Shown: positions 17,085 through 26,102, numbered from the stretch's first letter. The stretch is 64,000 nt of DNA from Sediminibacterium sp. (GCA_030054095.1 JASGCO010000004.1:129114-193113), one strand, 5' to 3'. A program made the numbers and translations. Notes: generated by a model not told the origin, from the sequence alone.

Positions 17085-19169
17085 ATGAAAAACTGTTTAG
17101 TAGTTACCATTTTCCTTTCGCTTGCTGTTTCGCTTCAGGCACAGCAAATTACCCGTAATCAAATCAGCGGCGTCCGCTCTGTTAAAACACTCATCAAAAA
17201 GAGATTTCAGGAACCGGAGCCTTCGGCTGCCAAAACACTCATCACTCCGCCCACAGCGGCAGAAACAGAGGCTGCTAAATCCAATGCCGCTATTACCGCC
17301 ATGCTGATCAGTTCTTCCATGAACGCTTTTGGGGTTTTAAACCCGAATCAGCGCCCATTATTATGGAACGACAACATTGATGCCATTTCATTTATACATC
17401 GTCAAAGCCCAACCTATAATGCTGTAGGAGCCAATGCCAACGGAAAATCGGGGACTATGGTAGCCATGCTATCGAACAACATGGGCGTAACCTGGGACAG
17501 CACCTGTATTTGGGTTAATAATGTTAATCGTGGGCGCTACCCGCAAGGTGGATTGTACAGTGCTCCCGGAAATAATAATTGGTCGAATGCTTATGTTGTA
17601 GGATGCGGTGTAACAACAGATGGCGGCGGCTGGACCGGCAGTTGGTTTGCCAGTAAAAGTGTTACTTTAAGTCCTAAAAACGCGCCAGGACCCGATCAGC
17701 AGTTTATTTCCAACACAGCGCCCTTTCCTCCAGGAATGGGGCAAGTTGATTTTGCCAGCTATGGTTTTTCAGTTACCGACGACGGCCTCATTCGCACCGT
17801 TGGCGGCATTTACGGCGATGTAAATAATAACGCCGGTTACAGAGGCGGGCAAGTCGTAAAAGGAACATTTAATGCCGGCGCGTTTGTATGGAGTTCCGAT
17901 TCGCTGATTCCACCGGTTATTCAGGAATCAGGGGGTGAATTATCGCTTTGGAGCGAAGCCCGTATGGCATGGAACGAACAGGGGACTGTTGGATATGTGG
18001 TATTTATTGGTTCGCGTACCGGGCAATCCGGATCAAACAGCGGCTGGCAACCCATTGTGTACAAAAGCACAAACAGTGGCGCAAGCTGGACATTACTGAA
18101 CGGGATAGATTTTAATACGCCTGCCATGCAAATTGTAAAAAACAGAATAGCCGGTATTACTACCAACAGCAACCTTAAAATTCCGTTTTTTAACGTAGGG
18201 GATGGATACGATGTTTCGGTGGATGGCATGGACAATTTGCACATTGGCACCACCGTAATGAGTTCCGCCTCACAGCACCCCGACTCCATGTCGTTTAACA
18301 GCGAATTCGGAGCAGAGCAAACCCGCTGGAGTTACACCAATAACTCCTACCCTTACATTTACGATTTTGTGCATGTTTCCAATACCAGCAACTGGCAGGT
18401 ATTTACCGTGGACACCATGATGACTGAAATTCCCGGCGCAATTTCCGGCACGGGTGGCTTTACGGTAAATCCGTTTACACTAGACGCGTTCGGCGAAAAA
18501 GTAAGTTCCGGAAACCGTCTGCAACTTTCCAGAGACGTTTCAGGAGCAAGAATTGCATTTATATGGGCCGATACCGACACCAGTTTAACCAGTTCCAAAT
18601 ACAATATCTATCCCGATCTGAAAGTAAGGGTGCTTTGCGCCAACCTTTCAATCCCCGCAAATATCGCCGTTCTTTCTAACCGAACAGAACAAACCAAAAC
18701 ACTTGTCAATTCATCCATCAATTTGAGAATAAAAGGCAAAGCCTATTTCCATTATGCATCTCCGAAAATGAAAACCACTGGAGGACTTCTTCAAATACCA
18801 ATAACAGTCAGCAACAACACCACGCTCGATCAGGATATTACCATTGACCATTTTTTTATTAGCGGCGAAACACCACTACCACTTTGCCTAAGTGGTGGAT
18901 TAAACAGCATTACAAACACCTCACCCTTTGTTACCACCTACCCTAACCCAGCGCACGATCAGGTAACACTTACTATCGAAAAAGGAAATACAAACAGCAC
19001 AGCAATACGTATTCTCAATCTTCAGGGGCAATTACTCATGAAGCATTTTGTAACCGAAGCGCAACAAAGTGAACAACTAACACTGCCTCTTCAATTACAG
19101 CCAGGTATTTATATTCTGGAGGTTAAAAACGGGGAACAGGTGTTTACCAACAAACTGGTTATTGAATAA
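17085..19169 (+). CDS. Secreted T9SS (type A sorting) protein with sialidase/BNR-like repeats
   Basis: 694 residues with signal peptide (F-L-S-L-A-V-S-L-Q-A-Q). The body carries Asp-box-like beta-propeller motifs (for example M-G-V-T-W-D-S and S-T-N-S-G-A-S-W-T-L-L), as in sialidase/exo-alpha-type or photosystem stability factor-like propellers, without a recognisable catalytic set. The last 75 residues are a type A T9SS sorting domain: T-Y-P-N-P-A-H-D-Q-V-T-L, I-L-N-L-Q-G-Q-L-L and L-Q-P-G-I-Y-I-L-E-V-K-N-G. It should be exported across the outer membrane by the T9SS, of which porX (27186) is a regulator. It is the first gene of a probable three-gene unit with the lipoprotein and hydrolase downstream. 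Confidence 0.9.
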   Translation: MKNCLVVTIFLSLAVSLQAQQITRNQISGVRSVKTLIKKRFQEPEPSAAKTLITPPTAAETEAAKSNAAITAMLISSSMNAFGVLNPNQRPLLWNDNIDAISFIHRQSPTYNAVGANANGKSGTMVAMLSNNMGVTWDSTCIWVNNVNRGRYPQGGLYSAPGNNNWSNAYVVGCGVTTDGGGWTGSWFASKSVTLSPKNAPGPDQQFISNTAPFPPGMGQVDFASYGFSVTDDGLIRTVGGIYGDVNNNAGYRGGQVVKGTFNAGAFVWSSDSLIPPVIQESGGELSLWSEARMAWNEQGTVGYVVFIGSRTGQSGSNSGWQPIVYKSTNSGASWTLLNGIDFNTPAMQIVKNRIAGITTNSNLKIPFFNVGDGYDVSVDGMDNLHIGTTVMSSASQHPDSMSFNSEFGAEQTRWSYTNNSYPYIYDFVHVSNTSNWQVFTVDTMMTEIPGAISGTGGFTVNPFTLDAFGEKVSSGNRLQLSRDVSGARIAFIWADTDTSLTSSKYNIYPDLKVRVLCANLSIPANIAVLSNRTEQTKTLVNSSINLRIKGKAYFHYASPKMKTTGGLLQIPITVSNNTTLDQDITIDHFFISGETPLPLCLSGGLNSITNTSPFVTTYPNPAHDQVTLTIEKGNTNSTAIRILNLQGQLLMKHFVTEAQQSEQLTLPLQLQPGIYILEVKNGEQVFTNKLVIE

Positions 19170-19188
19170 TACGGAAATAACCAGATAG

Positions 19189-19878
19189 GTGCTTTTACGG
19201 AACTATACAATTTTAAAATACCTGCTCGCATTACCAGGACTAATAGGGCTACTTGGAACAGCTTGCAGCAGCAGTCGCTTTGTAAAACCCTTAAATGCGA
19301 AACAACGGGCCATTCAGGCTGATATGGGCGGTCCGCTGATCCGCTTCGCCGGCGCGGCCATTCCCATTCCGTTTAGTACACTGGCCTATGGATATGGCGT
19401 AACCGGAAATGTAAGCGCTTACGGCAGCTTACACACAACGTCGCTGTTGTTTGGCAACCTTCAGCACGACATTGGTATTTGTGCCAACCTTTGGAAAGCC
19501 CCGAAAAACTGGGCAATTTCCACTTCACCCGCCTTACAGATAGCCTATAACCTGCGTAACCAGAGCGGTTTCAGAATATGGCCCAGCCTTGACCTGAATC
19601 TGAGATACGAACAAACCAATGGTAAAGGCTTTTGGTATGCCGGGGCCATGAGTTGGTTTGAACTATCCGCGAAAAAAGCACATGGACGGGTGCAGCAGCG
19701 CCACGCCATGCCTAACCTGCATTTAGGATACACTGTAACACGAACACTTAACCGCCATCAGTTCGAATTAAAATACCTGGGCGTTGGCGTACCTTCAAAA
19801 CCCGGCGTGGTAGATTATATCGGCATACGGCAAAAAGGAAGTTTTGGCATTTATTACACATTAACACGCACCTTCTGA
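19189..19878 (+). CDS. Outer-membrane lipoprotein, beta-barrel-like, unknown function
   Basis: 229 residues from a GTG at 19189, chosen because it gives a complete lipoprotein signal with lipobox L-L-G-T-A-C-S-S-S (Cys near residue 26). The mature part has alternating hydrophobic and aromatic segments and ends in ...G-I-Y-Y-T-L-T-R-T-F; a terminal Phe is common in outer-membrane beta-barrels. The family is not recognised. It sits 20 bp after the T9SS cargo gene and overlaps the next start (TGATG), so all three are probably one operon. Confidence 0.7.
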   Translation: MLLRNYTILKYLLALPGLIGLLGTACSSSRFVKPLNAKQRAIQADMGGPLIRFAGAAIPIPFSTLAYGYGVTGNVSAYGSLHTTSLLFGNLQHDIGICANLWKAPKNWAISTSPALQIAYNLRNQSGFRIWPSLDLNLRYEQTNGKGFWYAGAMSWFELSAKKAHGRVQQRHAMPNLHLGYTVTRTLNRHQFELKYLGVGVPSKPGVVDYIGIRQKGSFGIYYTLTRTF

Positions 19879-20798
19879 TGATGAAAAAAAGCAACATGGT
19901 ATATAAACCGTTATCCGTCGCATTCATCTGTTTTAGTGTTATTTTCAGTTCCTGTCTTAAACTGGATGATAATCTGTTTAACAACACCGAAAAAATAAAC
20001 GAATACCGTTTCGATAACTATACCGGCGAACAGGACTTCATTCTTGATGCGTCCTATCAGATTCCCGCCAACCGCGTTACCCTGTTCGATCTCGAATCCA
20101 TGGCCCCCGGCGAAAAACAAAGCACCACCATTAAAGCCCTTTACATTGGCGACATGGCAAAAATTAGTACCGATACGGTTATTGTTTATTGTCATGGCAA
20201 TAAATGGCACATGGATTTTTACTGGCAAAGAGCCAAATTACTGGCCTATACCGGTGGCAAAAATCATTACGGTATATTAATGATGGATTACCGGGGCTAT
20301 GGTCTGAGTAAAGGCAAGCCCACCGAGGCCGGATTATATGCCGATGTAAACGCCTGCCTGCAATGGTTAAAAGACCGGGGACTCAGCTCTCAACGCCTCA
20401 TTATATATGGATTTAGTCTTGGCAGCGCCCCCGCCTGTGAGTTAAGCGCGCATCCCAGCGTTTTAACGCCCTCAAAAATTATTCTGGAAGCTCCCTTTGG
20501 TAGCGCGGCCGTTATGGTACAGGATGCCTCACAGTTAAATTTACCCGCAGCCTATTTTACCGATCTTAAAATTGATAACGCCGAAGAAATTAAATTATGC
20601 GCGCAGCCTTTACTTTGGCTACACGGCTTAAACGATAATTTTCTGAGTTATACCACCCATGGCAAACCGGTTTACGATAATCACAACGGCGCGTTTAAAG
20701 AACATGTTGCCGTTAACGGAGCCGATCATGGCGAAGTACCACTGAAGTATGGCTTTGGTGCCTATCTGCAAACTCTGGAAGCATTTATAAAACGCTGA
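19878..20798 (+). CDS. Alpha/beta-hydrolase lipoprotein (ABHD13/BEM46-like)
   Basis: 306 residues. The N-terminal lipobox V-I-F-S-S-C (Cys about residue 25) predicts a periplasmic or outer-membrane lipoprotein. The hydrolase core shows an oxyanion-hole segment Y-C-H-G-N, D-Y-R-G-Y-G-L-S-K-G, nucleophile elbow Y-G-F-S-L-G-S-A (Ser), acid L-H-G-L-N-D-N-F and base N-G-A-D-H-G-E. The full catalytic triad is therefore intact. Substrate unknown. Its start overlaps the stop of the upstream lipoprotein gene. No terminator is visible before the convergent LytTR gene 23 bp further on. Confidence 0.86.
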   Translation: MMKKSNMVYKPLSVAFICFSVIFSSCLKLDDNLFNNTEKINEYRFDNYTGEQDFILDASYQIPANRVTLFDLESMAPGEKQSTTIKALYIGDMAKISTDTVIVYCHGNKWHMDFYWQRAKLLAYTGGKNHYGILMMDYRGYGLSKGKPTEAGLYADVNACLQWLKDRGLSSQRLIIYGFSLGSAPACELSAHPSVLTPSKIILEAPFGSAAVMVQDASQLNLPAAYFTDLKIDNAEEIKLCAQPLLWLHGLNDNFLSYTTHGKPVYDNHNGAFKEHVAVNGADHGEVPLKYGFGAYLQTLEAFIKR

Positions 20799-20821
20799 TA
20801 CACGAAACAGCAAAGGTAAAA

Positions 20822-21565
20822 CTATCTCAACATTCCTTTTAATTTAGCATGACCCGACCGGCTTAAGGGAATCCGGGTTCCATTTTTTAAAATGGCCATA
20901 TAATTTGTTTTATCAGTGGGTTCAATACGGGTCAGTTGTTCCAGATTTAATATAAACGAACGGTGTACCCTCACAAACTGCGATGGATTTAATAGATCTT
21001 CGTAATACGCCATGGTGCGTTTTTTCAGGAAAAACGTTTTGGCGTTAAATATCTTCACGTAATCATCATACGCTTCTATATGGGTTACCTCACTTACCGG
21101 TAAAATAACAATCTGACTGCCGTCTTTAACTACAATCCGGTGTTGCTCATCATGGTGTTTAGGCACCGGAGCGTTCAGTAATGCTTCCACCTGAACCTGC
21201 ATTTGTTTCTGGGGATTCTGCGCCATCCACTTTTTTATTGCTTGCTCAAAACGTTCTTCGCTGTATGGCTTTAAAAGATAATCAACAGCGTGTTGCTCAA
21301 ACGCCTTTAAAGCGTACTCATCAAACGCTGTTGTAAATATGACCGAGGGTTTTTGTTCCAGCAATTCCAACATCTCAAATCCGTTAATTTTAGGCATCTG
21401 TATATCTAAAAAAATAAGATCCGGTTTATGTTCCTGTATCGCCTTTACCCCGGCAAATCCATCATTACATTCTGCCAGAACCTGCATATCCGGATAAGCC
21501 ATCAGGTATTCCTTTACTATACTGCGGGCCAGAGGCTCATCATCTATTATTATTACTCTAATCAT
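20822..21565 (-). CDS. LytTR-family response regulator
   Basis: 247 residues. The receiver domain has the acidic pair I-I-D-D-E-P, the phospho-acceptor Asp54 in L-I-F-L-D-I-Q-M-P, the switch Thr in F-T-T-A-F-D, and Lys in L-L-K-P-Y. The C-terminal LytTR DNA-binding domain carries H-I-E-A-Y-D-D-Y, F-V-R-V-H-R-S-F-I-L-N and the Pro-Leu-Ser-R end motif. It is the cognate regulator of the kinase that starts 5 bp upstream. In the same unit are DUF4288 and LiaF-like proteins, which suggests control of an envelope response. A dyad overlapping the operon promoter is a candidate autoregulatory site. Confidence 0.93.
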   Translation of the reverse strand: MIRVIIIDDEPLARSIVKEYLMAYPDMQVLAECNDGFAGVKAIQEHKPDLIFLDIQMPKINGFEMLELLEQKPSVIFTTAFDEYALKAFEQHAVDYLLKPYSEERFEQAIKKWMAQNPQKQMQVQVEALLNAPVPKHHDEQHRIVVKDGSQIVILPVSEVTHIEAYDDYVKIFNAKTFFLKKRTMAYYEDLLNPSQFVRVHRSFILNLEQLTRIEPTDKTNYMAILKNGTRIPLSRSGHAKLKGMLR

Positions 21566-21570
21566 ATAAA

Positions 21571-22638
21571 TTACACCGAAGGGGTTAAAACATAATGTTG
21601 AGGAATCTGTAACAAACAGGTAAACTGATTGTCTTTGCGCGTAATCGTCAACAAATCATTCCGCCCGTAAATCAGATACAATCGCCGGGTAACAGCGGCC
21701 AGCCCAAAACCTTCACCGTACCGTTGCTGCGCCGTTTGTTCATCATAAGGATTCGTAAGTTCAATTTCCAGATTCTCCTGATTCAGTTTGGCTGTTAATG
21801 TGATCGTAACTGATTCCAGTACATCGTACAACCCAAACTTAATACTGTTTTCGAGTAAAGGTTGAAGCAACAAAGGCGGTAGTTTACTGCCCTCTACCCC
21901 TTCCGAAACATCAATTTGCGTTTGCAAACGATGGCCGAACCTTACCTTTTCAATGGAAAGGTATAATTCAAGTAAGGTAAGCTCTTCGCTCAAAGTCGTT
22001 AATTGATTATCTTCCTTTTTAATGGTTCCTCTCAAAAAATCAGACAAATTCTGTATCATTTTCCGGGCTTGTTTAGGTTCCGATACCACCAACGCACTGA
22101 TAGAATTAAGACTATTGAATAGAAAATGAGGTTGTAACTGTTGCCTCAATTTGTTTAATTCACTTTCTTTAAGGGCTTGCTGGGCTTTCTCCCGTTGCAA
22201 CATTGCTGCCTTCTGTTCCTGAAAGTAATACCACATAGACGTTAACAAGGTAACCAGCAACGTAAATAAAATGGTAACACATACCCTTAAATAAATGTGT
22301 TGCTGAAAAAACGCATCGTACGCCGGATCCGCCAATAAAAAATGAATCAACCACTTTTCCTTAAAAACAATAATAGCGGTAACTGACAACACCCATCCCA
22401 GACGCTGGTAAACATCCTGAAAGTTTGCATTAAACATCCGGAACACCAGAATGGTAAGAATCGAATAGGCACATAAAAGTCCGTTCGAAACAAGTGCGTC
22501 CGCAAACGCGGCTTTCAGGCTAAATCCGTAATCACGCAAAACAGTCACCTGAATAAACGCGCACACGACCCATGCCAGTGATAACCAAAGCATGAGTCGC
22601 GCACGCGATAAAACCTTACCGTTTTTAACTACAGACAT
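21571..22638 (-). CDS. LytS/YehU-type membrane sensor histidine kinase
   Basis: 355 residues. Four hydrophobic segments occupy the first 140 residues, then a short coiled coil (Q-E-Q-K-A-A-M-L-Q-R-E-K), then the His_kinase (PF06580-type) domain with the phospho-acceptor in Q-L-Q-P-H-F-L-F-N-S-L-N-S-I. The ATP-binding N-box is P-P-L-L-L-Q-P-L-L-E-N-S-I-K-F-G, with a G-x-G-L-A-A-V-T-R-R-L motif near the end. It has no extracellular sensor domain, as is typical for intramembrane-sensing kinases, which suits sensing through the LiaF-like protein of the same operon. Confidence 0.93.
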   Translation of the reverse strand: MSVVKNGKVLSRARLMLWLSLAWVVCAFIQVTVLRDYGFSLKAAFADALVSNGLLCAYSILTILVFRMFNANFQDVYQRLGWVLSVTAIIVFKEKWLIHFLLADPAYDAFFQQHIYLRVCVTILFTLLVTLLTSMWYYFQEQKAAMLQREKAQQALKESELNKLRQQLQPHFLFNSLNSISALVVSEPKQARKMIQNLSDFLRGTIKKEDNQLTTLSEELTLLELYLSIEKVRFGHRLQTQIDVSEGVEGSKLPPLLLQPLLENSIKFGLYDVLESVTITLTAKLNQENLEIELTNPYDEQTAQQRYGEGFGLAAVTRRLYLIYGRNDLLTITRKDNQFTCLLQIPQHYVLTPSV

Positions 22639-22704
22639 GGCTTTCCATTTATTTCATCCATTCAAATTACAAAAATCCGCATTACCATTATCAGCATTAC
22701 TCTC

Positions 22705-23049
22705 TTAAACCAGAACCAATTCGCGGCTCTGAATCGTCATGGCCTTCTTCTTAACCGTATTCACATATAATTCTCTATCCTCCGACTCAACAGTAGTCGA
22801 ATACACCTCCATACCATCCTTCAGTTCACCCAACAAATTTATTTCCGGCACATCAATAAACCGCCACTTTACCATCGTATGGCTGGCATTACTAAACGAT
22901 AGTTCTTCCTGTTTACCAATATTTCTAGCTTTAAAATAAGCATCATTGGTATTGCTGGCTTTTATAAGCCGCAGCTGTTCATCAAACTGCGCCTCTGGGC
23001 CCGATTCTATACTAAACACTAATTTAACAATATACCAGTTCATAATCAT
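22705..23049 (-). CDS. DUF4288 domain protein
   Basis: 114 residues matching DUF4288 from memory: N-W-Y-I-V-K-L-V-F at the start, an A-Y-F-K-A-R-N-I-G-K segment, V-K-W-R-F-I-D-V-P-E-I, and G-x-E-V-Y-S-T-T-V-E near the middle. An ATG two codons further in (23043, M-N-W-Y) is equally plausible as start. Function unknown. It lies between the LiaF-like gene (18 bp away) and the kinase gene (66 bp away) on the same strand, so it is probably co-transcribed. Confidence 0.82.
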   Translation of the reverse strand: MIMNWYIVKLVFSIESGPEAQFDEQLRLIKASNTNDAYFKARNIGKQEELSFSNASHTMVKWRFIDVPEINLLGELKDGMEVYSTTVESEDRELYVNTVKKKAMTIQSRELVLV

Positions 23050-23067
23050 TACCTGTTCTTATAACCA

Positions 23068-23871
23068 CTAATAACTTTTAATTTCAATGCCCCCTATAAA
23101 CACATTTCCCTTTAGTACCAGCACTTTCGATGACTGATAAGCACCCGCCGGGCCTGTAGTTGCAGGGCGTTTATCTTCTACTCCCCCCATTACCGTCGTA
23201 ATATCCGACTTAATCTGCCAGTGCGGCGGCACCAGTAATTTCACCCCTCCAAACGTCACATTCATATCCAACACCGCCTCGTTAACTACATCCGCCTGCA
23301 TCAGGTTTATTTCGCAACCACCAAATGTATTATTTACTTCACCCCCTTTAAAATCTTTACTAATCACGTTTTTTTTTACACCTCCGAAAACATTATTAAT
23401 GCTTAAATACTCATCGGTGGTATTAAAAACCGGATCATTAGAATTGGTTCCCTCATAACAATTCCAATGCCCTTTACGGTACTTATACCGGTGGTAATAA
23501 TGGTACTTATTCTTTGGCTTCAAAATCATAACCAATCCGATCACAATTAATAAAACCGGCAGAAAATAAAAACGCAGATTAAGGCCAGGTATAAAATCGG
23601 TCAGCAGAAAAATACCACCTATACTCATCAAAATAAGCCAGGTCCCATTTTTAAAATTGTGTTTAATCCCCGACACCAAACCAATTACAATCAGTAACAT
23701 CTGCCACGAAAAAATCCATCGTGGTATTTCTATTAAACCTGCCTTTTTAAACCAGAATAAGATACCGGCGGCAATAAGTAAAACCCCTCCTATCATTCTT
23801 CCCTTTCGGTGTTTACGTTCCCATTCCTGAAATTGATTATCATTCGGATTTGAATTATCAAGTGTTGTCAT
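23068..23871 (-). CDS. LiaF-like transmembrane envelope-stress protein
   Basis: 267 residues. Four predicted membrane helices lie in the first 120 residues (G-V-L-L-I-A-A-G-I-L-F-W-F; M-L-L-I-V-I-G-L-V-S-G-I; W-L-I-L-M-S-I-G-G-I-F-L-L; L-P-V-L-L-I-V-I-G-L-V-M-I-L). A Tyr/His/Lys-rich linker follows, then a beta-helix-like LiaF C-terminal domain with repeated N-x-F-G-G / T-F-G-G / V-M-G-G / I-G-G turns. In Firmicutes LiaF restrains the LiaRS cell-envelope kinase; the same kind of module here heads an operon with DUF4288, a LytS-type kinase and a LytTR regulator. The regulatory role is inferred from that context. Confidence 0.88.
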   Translation of the reverse strand: MTTLDNSNPNDNQFQEWERKHRKGRMIGGVLLIAAGILFWFKKAGLIEIPRWIFSWQMLLIVIGLVSGIKHNFKNGTWLILMSIGGIFLLTDFIPGLNLRFYFLPVLLIVIGLVMILKPKNKYHYYHRYKYRKGHWNCYEGTNSNDPVFNTTDEYLSINNVFGGVKKNVISKDFKGGEVNNTFGGCEINLMQADVVNEAVLDMNVTFGGVKLLVPPHWQIKSDITTVMGGVEDKRPATTGPAGAYQSSKVLVLKGNVFIGGIEIKSY

Positions 23872-23899
23872 ATTTATCGTTTTAAATTTTAATACACAT

Positions 23900-23945
23900 C
23901 AAAGGTATTGTAAGCCTAAAGCCTTTACAAGCCACTTTAGGTTAC
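23900..23945 (-). promoter_or_regulatory. Promoter of the LiaF-LytTR operon with overlapping dyad
   Basis: Minus strand TTG (23930-23928), 20 nt, TACCTTTG (23907-23900), with the -7 element 29 nt before the ATG at 23871. An inverted repeat, gtaagcctaaag (23910-23921) and ctttaggttac (23935-23945) with one bulged base, spans the spacer and -33 element, which is a good position for a repressor or for self-control by the LytTR protein. Confidence 0.65.
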
Positions 23946-24077
23946 CCGTTAGCATGGATCGGTAAGTGGTAGAAAAAGTCGGTAAATGGGAATACCGTTT
24001 CTGTTCACCCGGTTGTACTACAGTCTTTCAGGAAATCTAACGTATCAGATTTGGCGGCCTCCCGTTTTCTGCGCGCA

Positions 24078-24108
24078 CCTTTTCCAAAGTTCGAAACTTT
24101 GGAAAAGG
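24078..24108. repeat. Perfect 14-bp inverted repeat
   Basis: Arms ccttttccaaagtt and aactttggaaaagg around a 3-nt loop. It is not next to a gene end and has no T-run of its own. It lies at the left side of the dispersed GC-rich repeat. Confidence 0.8.
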
Positions 24109-24260
24109 TTTACCACCTCACCGGGCCGGGCTTTCCGCTGTAGCCTGCTTACCCTTTGCGGCATCGCAGCGGTTTGCGGTGGCTTCTGTAGTCGCCCCCT
24201 CAACCCGTGCGCTGACTCGCAAATGGCCGCGCAGGGCTGCCGCTCCAATCCCTGGCCGGA
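24090..24260 (+). repeat. Dispersed GC-rich intergenic repeat, copy 1
   Basis: Non-coding and notably GC-rich against AT-rich surroundings. It shares collinear blocks with 55345-55530: accacctc; ctttccgct-tagc-tgcttacc-tttgcggc; ggtggcttctg-ggtcgcc; gcgca-ggctgccgct-caat; ggccg. Both copies are in the same orientation. The open frames crossing it have no protein-like content. Confidence 0.7.
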
Positions 24261-24340
24261 GGGGATATGGAACCATTAAAAGTGTGTATATCAAAAGAAG
24301 ATTGTGCCAATTGATAAGCACTATACAGTCTGTCTCCCCT

Positions 24341-24594
24341 TAAACCGTAAATAGACAGTAGATTTTGTAATGAGCGCCAAAAGTTGCAATGGGTTTGAGG
24401 AGCGCAAACTTGAGGACTGTAAGAGGGCATATTGGTTGTACCAATATGAGCCGGAATGCGCGAAAGAACGATATTTTGAAGACCAGGGCAAATGTACAGT
24501 GTACATTTGAGCCGGGATGTGTCGATTGAGCATTCTCAAACGCAGCCGCAAATTTTGGTGCGTAATAAAAATCCTACTGTCTATTTACGGTTAA
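24341..24594. mobile_element. MITE-like element with terminal inverted repeats
   Basis: The ends carry accgtaaatagacagtag (24344-24361) and its exact reverse complement (24574-24591). Weaker inverted similarity extends inwards for about 60 bp (gatttt, a gcgccaaaa/gcaccaaaa block, gtttgag). The interior holds two perfect hairpins, catattggttgtaccaatatg (24429-24449) and caaatgtacagtgtacatttg (24489-24509), each followed by gagccgg[a/g]atg. It encodes nothing credible. Its right end supplies the mqo stop codon region. Confidence 0.62.
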
Positions 24595-26102
24595 ACATAA
24601 TTTAGTCCAAGAATAGATGAGGTTCGTGCTCTTACAGACTCACACAGCGCGGGATCCGCGTTTAAACTTTTCCCATACGATGGAAGCATTTCGATTAATT
24701 TCGTTTGCCAGACAGCACTTTTCATCTGCTCCGGAAAGCACCTGTTCATTACATCCAGCATTACTTTAAGAGACGTAGAAGCCCCCGGCGATGCGCCCAA
24801 CAACGCCGCTATACTTCCATCCGCCGCGTTCACAATTTCAGTACCAAATTCTAGAATACCGCCCTCCTCCTTATCACGTTTAATTACCTGTACCCTCTGT
24901 CCGGCCTCTTCCAGCACCCAGTCTTCCATTTTCGCATCCGGAATAAACTGACGCAACGCTTCCAGCCGGTCTTCCGGCGATTGCCGTACCTGCTCAATCA
25001 GGTATTTGGTAAGTGGAATATTGTGTATCCCGGCCGAAAGCATCGGAACAATATTATCCAGTTCAATGGACTCCAGTAAATCAAAATACGAGCCATGTTT
25101 CAGAAACTTAGTAGAAAACCCCGCGTAGGGGCCAAACAACAACTGTTTTTCGCCATTAATGATCCGTGTATCCAAATGCGGTACCGACATAGGAGGCGCC
25201 CCAATTGCCGCTTTACCATATACTTTGGCATGATGGGTATCTATCAGCCCTTTGTTTTTACAAATCAGCCATTGTCCACTCACCGGGAAGCCACCATACC
25301 CTTCCGCCTCTTCAATATTCGATTTTTCAAGCAGCGGCAGAGACCCTCCGCCCGCTCCAATAAACACAAACGGCGTATGGCAATAATGGTTTTCATCATC
25401 CACCAGATCCTTCACTTTAATTTCCCATCTTCCGTCAGCTGTTCGCTCAATATCCCTCACCTCATACGAAAGATGAATATCTACACCATCCAGATCATCC
25501 AGATACTGCAACATCTGCCGGGTCAGTTCACCAAAATTCACATCCGTACCCATGCTCATCCGTGTGGCGGCAAATTGTTCCTCTCCAGATCGGTTCTGCA
25601 TAACCAATGGCATCCAGCGCTTCAGCGTTTCCGGCGCTTCGGTATAGTCCATCCCTTTAAACAACGCGTGTTGCAGCAACAGTTCATATCGTTGGCGTAA
25701 AAACTGTTTGTTTTCTTCGCCCCAAACCAAACTAATATGAGGCACCGCGTTAATAAATTGCTCTGGTTTGCTCACATAATTCCTTTCCACCAGCCAGGCC
25801 CAGAATTGTTTCGATAATTCAAACTGTTCGGCTATTTTAATGGCTTTACTAACATCAATAGTACCATCTTCCTTTTGCGGGGTGTAATTCAATTCGCAAA
25901 AAGCGGAATGGCCTGTCCCCGCATTATTCAGTGCGTCACTACTCTCCGCCGCAATTTTATCCAAACGCTCATAAATCTGAATGCGCCATTGCGGGTTAAG
26001 CGTTTTTAATAAGATTCCCAGTGTGGCGCTCATTATACCCGCGCCAATTAATACCACATCGGCGATTTGATCGGGTTTATGTGTACGATTAAATAATCCC
26101 AT
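24591..26102 (-). CDS. mqo: Malate:quinone oxidoreductase
   Basis: 503 residues, full length. This FAD-dependent peripheral membrane enzyme oxidises malate to oxaloacetate and reduces quinone in the TCA cycle. FAD-binding G-A-G-I-M-S-A-T-L is at residues 20-28; also visible are E-R-L-D-K-I-A-A-E-S-S, N-N-A-G-T-G-H-S-A, and the late P-S-Y-G-K-S-L-N region. The stop TAA lies at the edge of the MITE-like repeat (24341-24594), so the last codons abut the insertion without visible damage (the protein ends S-S-I-L-G-L-N-Y-V). It starts 3 bp after tsaE and ends the porX operon. Confidence 0.96.
   Translation of the reverse strand: MGLFNRTHKPDQIADVVLIGAGIMSATLGILLKTLNPQWRIQIYERLDKIAAESSDALNNAGTGHSAFCELNYTPQKEDGTIDVSKAIKIAEQFELSKQFWAWLVERNYVSKPEQFINAVPHISLVWGEENKQFLRQRYELLLQHALFKGMDYTEAPETLKRWMPLVMQNRSGEEQFAATRMSMGTDVNFGELTRQMLQYLDDLDGVDIHLSYEVRDIERTADGRWEIKVKDLVDDENHYCHTPFVFIGAGGGSLPLLEKSNIEEAEGYGGFPVSGQWLICKNKGLIDTHHAKVYGKAAIGAPPMSVPHLDTRIINGEKQLLFGPYAGFSTKFLKHGSYFDLLESIELDNIVPMLSAGIHNIPLTKYLIEQVRQSPEDRLEALRQFIPDAKMEDWVLEEAGQRVQVIKRDKEEGGILEFGTEIVNAADGSIAALLGASPGASTSLKVMLDVMNRCFPEQMKSAVWQTKLIEMLPSYGKSLNADPALCESVRARTSSILGLNYV

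Noticed and set aside
24045-24551. Overlapping minus-strand and plus-strand open frames in the intergenic island
   Set aside because: They cross repeats shared with 55345-55530 and the MITE-like ends, have no protein-like composition, and exist only because the GC-rich stretch lacks stops.
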